Shown here: positions 23,400-35,425 of the stretch, piece by piece
How the letters are laid out: every line of letters begins with the position of its first letter
Numbering within the stretch: the first letter of the stretch is position 1
Assembly: GCA_933228675.1 (NCBI GenBank)
Contig: OW121740.1
Location: forward strand, 4,508,001-4,572,000
Direction: 5' to 3'
From: Stomorhina lunata
Lineage: Eukaryota > Arthropoda > Insecta > Diptera > Rhiniidae
Length of the DNA stretch: 64,000 nucleotides
The notes under the pieces: model-generated
What the model was told of the DNA's origin: nothing
Database searches by the model: none
The model's input: only the letters and a program-made list of their open reading frames with translations
Program-made: the position numbers and the translations under genes

Positions 23400-24770
23400 A
23401 ATTAAACAAAAATTATAATCAATACCTATGCTTAGTAAAATTTAAATCAAATATTGTATTTAGTCAAATTTTGATAAAAAATTGTCTTTAGCAAAATCTT
23501 GATCAAAATCTTTCTTCAGTAAAATTTTAGTTACTATTTGTATTTAATAAAATTTTTATCAAAATGTGTCTTAAGTAAAATCCAAAAATTCGATCAAAAT
23601 TTTTTTTCGTAAAATTTTGATCAAAAATGTTCTTTCGTAAATTTTTGATCAAAATTTTTCTTTAGTCAAATTTTGATCAAAATTTTTCTTTAGTAAAATT
23701 TTGATCAAAATTTTTTTTTGATCAAAATATTTCTTTAGAAAACTTTTTATCAAAAATTTTTCTTTAATAAAATTTTGATCAAAATTTTTCTTTAGTAAAA
23801 TTTTGATCAAAATTTTTCTTTGATCAAAATATTTCTTTAGTAAACTTTTTATCAAAAATTTTTCTTTAATAAAATTTTGATCAAAATTTTTCTTTAGTAA
23901 AATTTTGATCAAAATTTTTCTTTAGTAAAATTTTGATCAAAATTTTTCTTTAGTAAAATTTTGATCAACATTTTTCTTTAGTAAATTTTTGATCAAAATT
24001 TTTCTTTAGTAAAATTTTGATCAAAATTTTTCTTTAGTAAAATTTTGATCAAAATTTTTCTTTAGTAAAATTTTGATCAACATTTTTCTTTAGTAAAATT
24101 TTGATCAAAATTTTCTTTAGTAAAAATTTGATCAAAATTTTTCTTTAGTAAAATTTGATCAAAATTTTTCTTTAGTAAAATTTTGATCAACATTTTTCTT
24201 TAGTAAAATTTTGATCAACATTTTTCTTTAGTAAAATTTTGATCAAAATTTTTCTTTAGTAAAATTTTGATCAAAATATTTCTTTAGTAAAATTTTGATC
24301 AAAATTTTTCTTTAGTAAAATTTTGATCAAAATTTTTCTTTAGTAAAATTTTGATCAAAATTTTTCTTTAGTAAAATTTTGATCAAAATTTTTCTTTAGT
24401 AAATTTTGATCAAAATTTTTCTTTGCTAAAATTTTGATCAAAATTTTTCTTTGATCAAAATATTTCTTTAGAAAACTTTTTATCAAAAATTTTTCTTTAA
24501 TAAAATTTTTGACAATAATTTTTATCAAAATTTTTCTTTAGTAAAATTTTGATCAAAATTTTTCTTTAGTAAAATTTTGATCAACATTTTTCTTTAGTAA
24601 AATTTTTATCAACATTTTTCTTTAGTAAATTTTGATCAAAATTTTTCTTTAGCAAAATTTTGATCAAAATTTTTCTTTAGTAAAATTTTGATCAAAATTT
24701 TTCTTTAGTAAAATTTTGACCAAAAAGTTTCCTTAGTTAAATTTGGATCAAAATTTTACTTGTCTTTAAT
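23400..24770 (-). repeat. 28-bp palindromic satellite, array 3 (T subfamily)
   Basis: Units are TCTTTAGT followed by the palindrome AAAATTTTGATCAAAATTTT, so this is the same subfamily as array 1 but inverted. A ~120-bp higher-order block containing a short TTTCTTTGATCAAAATATTTC junction recurs near 23700, 23815 and 24450, showing block duplication within the array. Confidence 0.93.
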
Positions 24771-26040
24771 ATAAATTTTACTTTGCATATGTTTCGTGTA
24801 AAATTTTTACTTTTTGTTTGTATTTATTTCCTTCTTTAGGATATTTAAAATTTTAATTAGTATTTCCTATCTATTTATTTAACATGACCCAGTAATATAT
24901 ATTTAAAACTTCCTCTCTTAACTATTGCGGCCTTCGTTCAGGTGCGTTTTTGCATGTACAACATTTAATATTAATAAACTTAAAACATATATAAATATAT
25001 AATTGTACAAGTATTTGAAGAGATCTAAAAACAACATCATCAATAATTGAACACAAATATAGACACAGACGTTAATGCAAATATGTGCATGAACATGCAT
25101 GCAAACCCACAGGTTAACAACGAAAACAAGACACAAAAATATTTTGCCATAATTGCCAATATCTGCTCATGCACATAAACAAATATTATTGCCACAGCAA
25201 ATATCGGCCAGAGACAAATACAAACAAACACATATCGTATAACAAAGGCAAAGAGACAATTAAAACGAATTTTGTTTACGCTATTGTAGCAGGAATTTGA
25301 AGGTGAAGAACATTCCACATTTTTATTATAATTTCTTTAATTGACATATGATTTGAATAAAGTTGGTTGCAAAATTATAATTACCATATCTGAAAAACTT
25401 ATAGAATTCTAAACATTTATTAGTATTTAATATCTATTTCCATAGACAATGAATTTTTCCAACCAACACCAGAGAAATTGTATATACGAAAATCATCTAC
25501 TGTGAGAAAGTTTGTGAAAAATAACACACATTCAAAAACATGATTCTCATGCCATAGCAAAAATTTAAATATCAACAACAACAATCGAATTGATAACAAA
25601 TTAGAATCCACAAACACATAAATACATTCAAATTTGCATTCATACACACATACATTCATTTTTGAATACGACATTGATATTCAAATTTGTATTTTAATTA
25701 TTGTCATTATTAGAATCATGATTACGTACAACACAAATGTTACTAATTTAAGTTGAAGTATTATTAAATTATCATAAATTATATTGTCATTTTGTATAAA
25801 CTAAAATAATTGACAATTTTATTGCCCTAGAACATTTTGTAAGTCAATCAATACAAATGAATAGAATTGAAATACTCATAAACTAGCGAAATATTCGGCT
25901 GTATATAAATACATACTACACATGGATGCATTTTATCTTATTTACTTGAACAAATACATATATATGTATGTACAAAGCAAAATATCATAAATATAAATAA
26001 ACAATTTATGTCACTGGTATGAAGACACAGTAGTAACATT
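24771..26040. other. AT-rich DNA without a recognisable gene
   Basis: The region holds ACACAAA/CATGCATG-rich patches at 25060-25250 that leave short minus-strand frames open. I see no motif or conserved pattern in them. Confidence 0.5.
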
Positions 26041-27275
26041 TTTATAAATTCCTTAGTAAAATTTTGATCAAAAAATGTTGTTTGCAAAATTTTTATTAAA
26101 AATTTGCATTTCATACAATATTGACCAAAATTTGTCTTTAATAATATTTTGATCAAAATTTGTATTTATTAAAATTTTTATAAAAATTTGTCTTTTGTAA
26201 AGTTTTTATCAATATCTGTCTTTTGTAATATTTTGATCAAAATTTGACTTTAGCAAAATTTTGATCAGAATTTGTCTTTATTAAAGTTTTGATAAAAATT
26301 TGTCTTTATTAAAATTTAAGTCAAAATTTCTTTTTAGTAAAATTTTGATCACAAATTGACTTAAGTAAAAATTTGATCAAAAGTTGTCTTAAGTAAAATT
26401 TTGACTAAAATTTGCCTCTTTTGATCAAAATTTGTCTTTAGTGAAATTTTGATCAAAATTTGTCTTTAGTAAAATTTTGATCAAAATTTGTCTTTAGTAA
26501 AATTTTGATCAAAATTTGTCTTTAGTAAAATATTGATCAAAATTTGTCTTTAGTAAAATTTTGATCAAAATTTGTCTTTAGTAAAATTTTGATCAAAATT
26601 TGTCTTAATTTTGATCAAAATTTGTCTTTAGTAAAATTTAGATCAAAATTTGTCTTTAGTAAAATTTAGATCAAAATTTGTCTTTAGTAAAATTTTGATC
26701 AAAATTTGTCTTTAGTAAAATTTTGATCAAAATTTGTCTTTAGTAAAATATTGATCAAAATTTGTCTTTAGTAAAATTTTGATCAAAATTTGTCTTTAGT
26801 AAAATTTTGATCAAAATTTTTCTTTAGTAAAATTTTGATCAAAATTTGTCTTTAGTAAAATTTTGATAAAAATTTTTATTTATTAAAATTTTGGTCAAAA
26901 TTTGCCTTTCGTAAAATTTGGATCAAAACTTGTCTTTAGTATATTTTTGATCAAAATTTGTCTTAATTTTGATCAAAATTTGTCTTTAGTAAAATTTTGA
27001 TTAAAATTTGTCTTTAGTAAAATTTTAATCAAAATTTATCTTTAGTAAAATTTTAATCAAAATTTATCTTTAGTAAAATTTTGATCAAAATTAGTCTTTA
27101 GTAAAATTTTGATCAAAATTTATCTTTAGCATAATTTTGATCAAAAATTGTTGTTAGTAAAATTTTGATCAAAATTTATCTTTAGTAAAATTTTGATCAA
27201 AATTTATCTTTAGTAAATTTTTGATCAAAATTTGTCTTTAGTAAAATTTTGATCAAAACTTACTTTAAATCATAA
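26041..27275 (-). repeat. 28-bp satellite, array 4 (G subfamily)
   Basis: Units read AAAATTTTGATCAAAATTTG then TCTTTAGT. The centre (26430-26870) is uniform and the edges decay. Short deletions (TGTCTTAATTTTGATC) recur at about 26604 and 26960, marking internal block copying. Confidence 0.93.
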
Positions 27276-28444
27276 TGTCCAGCGAAAATATTCGTTGTTA
27301 TAGAATTTTAAATTAAACCTTGTTTATACACGTGGTGTATGATAAGTAAATAAATATTTTACGAAAATATTAAAATATCACTCATATTTGTGGCAATATT
27401 TTTCAAACTTCTAAACTAACACAAAATGAAATGTTTCTTTCTTTGAATTTCTTGTTTTAACTTCTAGTTCTCTTCAGATCAAATATTTTGCTTTAAATCT
27501 TACCGAAAAGCCCCTTTCCTACTTTTTTACATTCTCTTCAAATAGTCAGTTCCAAAAATTACTGTATCACAAATTATACAAAAAGTAAAACGATTTTCCC
27601 AAGCAAGCAAATATTTCAAGTTTTTTGTTTTCCAATACTCACACCCACTTGATTACTAACCTACTTAGTTACTTACATACACCAATCACTGTAATCTTGA
27701 TAGCTTTACAGGTATGAGTGCAAATATGTACATACAATACAACGACAAAATGACAAACCTATACTTAAACCATTTCATGTAATAGAACTGCTCACTATTT
27801 GCCTTGTGTAACCATAAATTCTTTATAGTTTACTCTTAAAACTGTTAAACCACAAAGTGTATGTAATTTACTTAAAGAGTCTGCAGCAGCAAAAAGAACT
27901 TAGATTTTCAGTTCCAATTTCATTAAATAGGGCAGACTTGTAGGTGGCAGAGTAAGAAAAACCAAAACACTTTAATGCAAATTGTTGTCAAACATTACCG
28001 CAGCATATTTTATTGACGCAAATTGCAATTTATGGAATTGAGAGTTAAGATGGCTGGATTAAATCCCTAACAACTTTTACCAACTCCTTTAAAATTTAAG
28101 ATACCGAAGGAAACTGCTACTGCTTCTACTACTACAAACAAGTCATGTTCCAATAGTTTAAGTTTTCAGCACAATTTACAAAGAACAGAAAAAAATTCAA
28201 TTCAGATTTCCTCATTTTTTGAATGTTTGATTCAATAAGAAAATTTCACAACTGACTGCATTGTTATACCAATATGAAAGTTTAACCGAAAAAAAACTTC
28301 ATATTAAAGTTATAAAGAAATGCAAAACCATTTCGAGTTCTTGGGAAAATTGCTTGGAATTTGAGAAAAAAAAACTAGAATGGATCGAACATGTTAGGTT
28401 TTTTCGAAATGCAGCTGGTAAAGTTTTCAAATATGTATACTTTA
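27276..28444. other. Mostly unique AT-rich DNA
   Basis: No gene is recognised. A 63-codon frame at 28261-28452 begins without ATG context support and runs into the TTAA-flanked element; I do not treat it as real. Confidence 0.45.
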
Positions 28445-28610
28445 CCCAGTAAAACTTTTCATTACCAAATAATGAGTTAAACAGTTAAACTATTGAACAC
28501 GAACTACTTACTCATTCGCTGTTTAAGTCATTACATTAACATGGGGATGTCATTGGAGGCAAGTACTTACCAATTGCAGAAAAGTAATGACTTGGGTAAG
28601 CAATTTGAAA

Positions 28611-28650
28611 GCAACAACAACAACAGCAACAACTTTTTTGTTGTTGTTTT
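28611..28650. repeat. CAACAACAA / TTGTTGTTG hairpin
   Basis: An AACAACAACAACAGCAACAA run is followed after CTTTTTT by GTTGTTGTTTT, giving a stable inverted repeat. Confidence 0.7.
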
Positions 28651-28697
28651 ATTAAAAACATATATTTTTAAACAAAATACAAAATTTTTTCTATGAT

Positions 28698-28770
28698 CCC
28701 ATGGGGGCTCGAACCCAGACCCTCCGACTGCTAGGCAAAGACTCTTCCACTGAGCTACTTCATATGTTGA
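28698..28770 (-). pseudogene. tRNA-like sequence (degenerate)
   Basis: Read on the minus strand it has TAGCTCAGTGG, a perfect RNA polymerase III A box, and GGTTCGAGCC, a perfect B box, at tRNA-like spacing. The would-be anticodon loop CTAGCAG resembles an Ala AGC loop. The acceptor strands do not pair, the T stem pairs at only three positions and the anticodon stem has a mismatch, so it is not a working tRNA gene. It may be a tRNA pseudogene or the head of a SINE. It sits inside the TTAA-flanked element just after an A/T-rich stretch. Confidence 0.6.
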
Positions 28771-28999
28771 AAACTTAGCAGCTTATAATTAATATAAACA
28801 ATTTTTATTTTTAGATAAAAAGTCATGTGAAAATAACTTTGTTTTTCCCTGCTTTTTTTGCTTTGTTGTAATTTTTGGAAAAATATTTTTATACGATTTT
28901 TTGTAATTATTTTAAAACTTTTTTAAAATTATTTTAAAACTTAAACAATTTAAATCTTCTTTTTTGTATAAATTTTTACATAAGATTGACTCTTACTTA

Positions 29000-29440
29000 C
29001 TTAAATGTTACAACCTGTTAAGGTCAAAGTCCGAGCATATTATAGAATTCCATGGATTTTGATCTTGTGCGAATATTCTCCAATTTTATAGGCCAAGGTT
29101 TGAAAAATGTTCCTCTACTTGGTCTTCCTATCGAAGTTTCGGACATCCTTAGATATTAGGTAGTGGGACATTTCAATTCTAATTTTATCCTCTTCATTGT
29201 ATTTTTTTTTCAAGAGAGGGTTACTAGCCCGTAATCCTAACCCATTTTTAACGATCTTATGGGACAACTCTCGAAACATGTTAACTCACAATATTAATGA
29301 GTGTTAAACTAGCTCCCCGGGTGATACCATGAGGAGGTGTGTGTCCACAGTTGAGATGAAGGATGACCCAGATAAGTTGGGCTTACCAAGTTAAGACCAA
29401 TTAGAATCGTGTTTGGTATTCAACATCCCCTACATAATCA
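29000..29440 (+). repeat. 3' region of the LINE family, copy 3
   Basis: It begins with a frame reading CYNLLRSKSEHIIEFH, parallel to YYNLLRSKFKHILDFH in the copy at 5964, then continues with the shared untranslated words (CTTCCTATCGAAGTTTCGG, GTTACTAGCCCGTAAT, GATCTTATGGGAC). It extends further than the other copies to about 29440. It is a 5'-truncated copy nested in the TTAA-flanked element. Confidence 0.6.
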
Positions 29441-29587
29441 AAATTAACTCATGATGGTATTTTTTCATTAACGTGAGTTAGTTTTACAAATATTTTTTAC
29501 AGAAGATAATATTTAAGTTCTTAAAATTCAAAAATCATTTAAAAAGACTCTTTTAATAAAAAAAAACTAAAAAAAAATTGTTGCCCT

Positions 29588-29625
29588 TGGTGGGATTTGA
29601 ACCGGGGCCATTCAGTTTAAATTAC
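29588..29625 (-). other. tRNA T-arm-like (B box) fragment
   Basis: On the minus strand it reads GGCCCCGGTTCAAATCCCAC, containing a good B box (GGTTCAAATCC) with three or more T-stem pairs. No convincing A box precedes it. Like the segments at 28700 and 59820 it follows an A-rich run on the plus strand. Confidence 0.5.
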
Positions 29626-29747
29626 CATCTTAATTACAAATAAGTACTTCTGTAATAACTTATTATTTATTTGGATGGTATGTTGTAGTCGTTACAAGGT
29701 AACCAGTTATCAGAGTACTTGCCATTACCAAAGTTTTGCTGGGTTAA

Positions 29748-30320
29748 ACATCAAATGCAAAGATAATATTTGATTTATATTTCATGCAGAGTTGAAATCT
29801 TTATTAAAAGGAAAAATCTAATTAGAATTTTAATTAAAAATTATTTTGTTACACTATAAAAAAATTTATTAAGGACAATTTGAAAATAAAGTTTAAAGTT
29901 AGTTCCTTAATGAGGAGTAAAAACTATTAAATTTCTGATACAGAAATAAAAATTTTGTTAAATTTTTATTAAAAAATTTAGTTGAAAAATTTTGCTGATG
30001 CAAAAATATTTACTAATCAAAAATTTAATACAAAACTTTTTCCAAAGAACTTAAAAAAATTTAACTTTCCGCTAAATTCAAGATAAAGTTTTGTTTGTCA
30101 TTTTAAAATTAAGAAAATTTTGTTAATAAAATTTCGTATACATCAAATTTTGGCCATTAGAAAAGTTGCACAACGTTTGAGATATCTTCACAACAGAATA
30201 AATTAATGAACATATTCTTCAATTGTAATACTCGGGACTTGATCTAGATGTGAATAAACAAAACTAGCGCCCGATTAACATAGTTCTTTTAACAAAATTA
30301 GTAAGCAGTAAGTGGTGGCC
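29748..30320. other. AT-rich DNA without a recognisable gene
   Basis: No supported feature before the 18-bp array. Confidence 0.5.
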
Positions 30321-32775
30321 CTAAACTTTGAGATGACTTCTCAGTTTAAAATGACTCGAAAGTTTGAGATAACTCAGCTGTTTTAGATTACTCAGCAGTT
30401 CTATATACTTGAGATGAATATGCAGTTCCGGATGACCCATCATTTCGTAATGAATCAGAAGATTGGTATGACTCAGCAGTTTGAGATGACTCATCAATTG
30501 GAGATGACTCAGTTATTCGGGATGGCTCAGCAGATCAAGATGACTCAGTAGTTCGGGATGACTCAGGTTTTTGAGGTGACTCAGCAATTCAAGATGACTC
30601 AGCAGTTTAGGATGAATCAGGTTTTTGAGGTGGCTCAATAGTTCAAGATGATTAAACAATCGCAATATTACAGTTCGAATAATAACAAAATGACTCATCA
30701 GTTTAAAATGACTCGACAGTTCAAGATAACTCAGCTCTTTAAGATTACTCAGCAGTTCTATATACATTAGAATTCGAGATAACTTTGCAGTTTCAGATGA
30801 CTCATCATTTCGAAATGAATCAGAAGATTGGTATGACTTAGCAGTTTGAGATCGCTCATCATTTCGAGATGACTCAGTTATTCGGGATGGCTCAGCAGAT
30901 CAAGATGACTCAGTAGTTCGGGATGACTCAGGTTTTTGAGGTGACTCAGCAGTTCAAGATGGATGAATCAGGTTTTTGAGGTGGCTCAATAGTTCAAGAT
31001 GATTAAACAATCGCAATATTACAGTTCGAATAATAACAAAATGACTCATCAGTTTAAAATGACTCGAAAGTTCAAGATAACTCAGATCTTTAAGATTACT
31101 CAGCAGTTCTATATACATTAGAATTCGAGATAACTTTGCAGTTTCAGATGACTCATTATTTCGAAATGAATCAGAAGATTGGTATGACTTAGCAGTTTGA
31201 GATCGCTCATCATTTCGAGATGACTCAGTTATTCGGGATGGCTCAGCAGATCAAGATGACTCAGTAGTTCGGGATGACTCAGGTTTTTGAGGTGACTCAG
31301 CAGTTCAAGATGACTCAGCAGTTCAGGATGAATCAGGTTTTTGAGGTGGCTCAATAGTTCAAGATGATTAAACAATCGCAATATTACAGTTCGAATAATA
31401 ACAAAATGACTCATCAGTTTAAAATGACTCGAAAGTTCAAGATAACTCAGCTCTTTAAGATTACTCAGCAGTTCTATATACATTAGAATTCGAGATAACT
31501 TTGCAGTTTCAGATGACTCATCATTTCGAAATGAATCAGAAGATTGGTATGACTTAGCAGTTTGAGATCGCTCATCATTTCGTGATGACTCAGTTATTCG
31601 GGATGGCTCAGCAGATCAAGATGACTCAGTAGTTCGGGATGACTCAGGTTTTTGAGATGGCTCAACACTTCAATATAACTCAGCAGTTTAGGATGACTCA
31701 GGTTGTTGGCTCAACAGTTCAAGATGATTTAACATTCACGATATTAGCGCTCGAATAAAAAAGTTATTTTTCAAGATGACTCAACAGTACGTGGTGGACC
31801 TGAACTCCAAGATGAAAATTCGAGATAACTCAGCTGTTTTAGATTACTCAGCAGTTCTAAACACCTTAGAATTCCAGATAACTATGTAGTTTTAGATGAC
31901 ACATCATTTCGAAATAAATCAGAAGATTGATATGACTCAGCAGTTTGAGATTACTCATCAATGAGATGACTCATTTATTCGAGATGGCTCAGCAGATTAA
32001 CATGACTCAGCAGTTCAGGATGACTTAGGTTCTAGAGATGGTTTAGCAGTTCAAGATGAATCAGCAGTTCTAGATGACTTAGGATTATGACTTAGGTAGC
32101 TTAGCTGTTAAGATGATAAAACATTCACAATATTAGCGCTCGAATAATGCAGTTCTTTTAAAAAGATCACTAAATAGTACGATGTGACCCTGAACTTTGA
32201 GATGACTTATCAGTTTAAAATGATTCGAAAGTTCGAGATAACTCAGCTGTTTGAGATTACTCAGCAGTTTTATATATCTTAAAATTCAAGATAAATATGC
32301 AGTGCCAGATGACTCATCATTTCGAAATGAATCAGAAGATTAATATGACTCAGCAGTTCGTGATTTTTTTTTCTAATTGTCTTTTTATTTATTGGATCTT
32401 TCTTTTTCGAAAATTTACAATTTGTTTTAAAATCTTAACCTATACATAGCAGTTCGAGATGACTCAGTTATTTGAGATGGCTCAGCAGATCAAGATAACT
32501 TAGCAGTTTGGGATAACTCAGGTATTTGACATGGCTCAGCAGTTCAGGAAGACTCAAGTTTTTGATCTGTCAGTTCTATATACCTTAAAATTCTAGATGA
32601 CTATGCAGTTCCGGATGACTCATCATTTTGAAATAATTCAGAAGATTGGGATGACTCAGCAATTCGAGACCACTCAGTTATTTCAAATGGCTCAGTATAT
32701 CAAGTTGACTCAGTAGTTCGGGATGACTCAGGTTTTTTAGATGGCTCAGCAGTTCAAGATGACTTAACATTTAGT
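30321..32775. repeat. 18-bp satellite rich in TGACTCA (AP-1/CncC-Maf-like) motifs
   Basis: The unit is close to GATGACTCAGCAGTTCGA. Copies vary (GATGGCTCAGCAG, GATGACTCATCA, AATGAATCAGAAG). A ~360-bp higher-order unit recurs: the phrase TCAGTTATTCGGGATGGCTC appears at about 30508, 30868, 31227 and 31590, each followed by the same run of variants. A roughly 90-bp unrelated AT-rich insert sits at 32360-32447. Minus-strand frames of 84 codons at 30513 and 31229 are near-identical only because the higher-order unit is duplicated. At least ten exact TGACTCAGCA motifs were counted by eye. Confidence 0.92.
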
Positions 32776-34829
32776 ATGCAAATATGTTATGCGCTCAGGA
32801 ATATACCAGGAAAGTGTAGAGCTGAAGAGAAATCAAGACTTAGTACTACCTTACATATTTTAAATTTCAATTATAATTTATGCCTTAAACTCTTAAAAAA
32901 ATTCCTAAATGAAATCGTTTATAAAAATCAATAAATACAGAAATAAATATGTTAATAACCCCAAAAATCTCAATCATTTACCATAATATGTAAATATTAT
33001 AATCCTTTAAATAAGTTTCCTTTTAAGAAATTGAAAAAGAACAGCCCATGAGAGTAGGGACAGACGGTGTTCTTATTAAATTTCCAAAAAAAAAAAATTA
33101 CAGGAAAAAAAACATATCGAGTGCCCATATTCAATACCGAGTATGAATCAAATAGAATATTTTTAAGGGGAGTCAAAAACATACTGCTTAAAATATGGTC
33201 AAAGTTTTAAAACAGATCTTTTCTCCCTAATTTTTACTACAAGTTATGAAATCATCATCATGAAATCAAAAGACAGTTTCCCAATAAAAAGTGATTTTCA
33301 AAATTTGGTTCATAGATGGTATTGAATATAGGCTCTTGATATGCCAACAGCAGCAATAAAAATATTATAAATATAAGAAAAATTTAATGGAAAACACATT
33401 CAAATATTTCAAATACGTAAATAATTTGATACATAATCAGAGAAATATAAAAAAAACCTCTAGTTTCCATTAAATAAAAAGGTTAGTTGTTAGCTAAGGC
33501 AAATTTTGAAGTAAATTAAATTTCATTTAAAGATATTGCGTCTAGCAGACAACTTTTAAAGTGTTCAAACTGATAAACAAATTAATATTACAAGGACACT
33601 TCAGGTATTAGAGGAGTTAGTCATCTAACCCATTCAAGCAATTATATCAAATTAAAATATATAAAATTTCATGTCAATGTATAAGTTATACTAGAACATA
33701 AAAAAACGGAAAATAGAGAGAAAATCTTTTAAGAACCCAACACTAGAACATATCCTTTACACAGCCAATTCCACTTCCTAGTTATGGATTCGTGGAAATG
33801 TCTGTGTTAGTATAATTTATAGTCATATTATGCATGTACACGTTTACTAGGCTCTATATTTTCCTATTCCGCCATTCTTAGTAAACACAAAGATTATCAC
33901 ACATTCAAGGATATTGCAAGGATGTTGTAAGTTTTTAGAATATACAAGGCAGTATCTTTGCACCCCTTTTACCCCTTTTACCCTTTTTATTAGAGTATAT
34001 CACACCTTGGCTTAAGCTTTGTCTTCTTTGTATTTTTACACGTTTATTATGTTTCCACGTTAAAGGAAATAAAAATCTTGACAAATTTATGGTTTTATCT
34101 TTAAAGCAATCTTGGTTTTTCCTGTTTCTTTTTATTCATTTTCCTCCTTAAGTTTCGCGTGTACGCAATAAAATGTAAAAAAAAGAAAAGAAACTGTGAG
34201 AAAATGACTTAAAACCACTTCTGGTCTTTTGTTGTTGCCGAAAGAGGAAAACTGAAATGTATGTAGAAACATTAAGACTACAAAATGGGGCATACATATA
34301 GGCGTCGGTAAAGTATTAGGTGTTGTAAGGCATAAATGAAAGATATTGAAACGTACAAAATCTTTTAAAATTACCTAATCATGGCATATATATCCAAAAA
34401 TTTCATATACCATAATAACTTTGTTTCTAAGTCTTAGGCCTTACTTTCCTGAAAATTTTTTTGAAAAATTTCTTTTAAATTTTTTATCATTTTACTCTTT
34501 CAAGTTAAGCTTAAATCTAAAATTCTGCATATCCTCAATTACAATTTTGTAGGTGACTAGTTATTGCCATTGGTGACTTTGGATGCTCCAGAGCGTCGCC
34601 TTTGCTACTCTGTTTTACCTTTTTCCATTCTACCAATAATTGTTAACTTATGACAATATCTTACTCTTTATACCAGATTCGCCTCAATACTAGATTTTTT
34701 TTTGTTTTTGAAAAAAGGAATATGAATGAAAAACCCTACAAAAATGAAATAATACCATATTTATTATAACATAGTCAGGCAAGGCAACAATATGATACCC
34801 TTTTACAACTAAAAAGACTTACGAAAGAA
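32776..34829. other. AT-rich DNA without a recognisable gene
   Basis: No supported gene. A short C/T-rich repeat ACCCCTTTTACCCC lies near 33961-33980. Confidence 0.5.
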
Positions 34830-35425
34830 AAAATTTTGTACTTTTGTAAGTATTTTTGTAAGTTTTTCCAAAAAAAAAATTGCTAAAAAGTTAAATTTAA
34901 AAAAAATAAATATTATTACTAAATAGAAAATTTTGTACTAAACTTGTACTAAGAGACAAATCTGTACAATTGTTTTTCTAAAATGAAAATTTGTTTAAAT
35001 TGAAAATTGTTTTATTGAAAATGTTTTATTCGCAAAAAGTACTAAATAAAAATCGATACAGAAAGAAAAAAGTTTTGGTTAAAATTTTTACTAAAAAAAA
35101 TCTTTCACCCAAATTTAAATATTAATCGAAATTTTTATAAATTTCTCTAAAAATTTTTCAAAAGTTAATGAACAAGATTAACTAAAGAGAACAATTTGTA
35201 CAAAAGTTTAACTTAAGAAAAAAATTTTATTAAAAACTTTTCAGAAGATTGTACTAAAGGAAACAATTTTGAAAGTTATTACCTACGAGAAAATTTTATA
35301 AAATTCTGCTAAAAAAAAAAAATGGTTAAAAAAATTTATACTAAAAAACTTTGGTCGAAATTTTTATGAAAGAAAAAATTTTGCTCAAAAGAAGAAAAAA
35401 ATTTTGTTCAAAAATTTTGCATGCA
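34830..35425. repeat. Highly degenerate A4T4-type sequence
   Basis: AAAATTTT-like boxes with ACTAAA linkers (for example GTACTAAAGGAAACAATTTT) recur irregularly. It looks like a very old relative of the 28-bp family, with no clear period left. Confidence 0.45.

Larger units (their letters stand above)
28445..29743. mobile_element. TTAA-flanked element, possibly piggyBac-like
   Basis: The left end CCCAGTAAAACTTT and the complement of the right end, CCCAGCAAAACTTT, differ at one base in 14. TTTA precedes the left end (28441-28444) and TTAA follows the right end (29744-29747), close to the TTAA duplication and CC-starting ends of piggyBac-type elements. Inside are two tRNA-like antisense segments (28700-28766, 29588-29625), a CAA/TTG hairpin (28611-28650) and LINE 3' copy 3, so the body is composite. 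No transposase frame is visible. One mutation in the left TTAA and the short repeats keep this tentative. Confidence 0.55.

Noticed and set aside
25938..26156. Minus-strand frame running into 28-bp array 4
   Set aside because: Its start region is AT-rich noncoding DNA and its body is satellite read-through.
17130..27275. Possible CRISPR array (regular repeats with short spacers)
   Set aside because: The 28-bp units are contiguous, with an invariant 8-bp linker rather than unique spacers, in a eukaryotic-type sequence.
28698..28770. Functional Ala tRNA gene
   Set aside because: A and B boxes are good, but acceptor strands do not pair and T and anticodon stems are broken.
30513..31483. Two near-identical 84-codon minus-strand frames, looking like paralogous LRR-like proteins (LSHLELLSHLK)
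   Set aside because: They are successive copies of the 360-bp higher-order unit of the 18-bp satellite; the leucine-rich look comes from the repeat.
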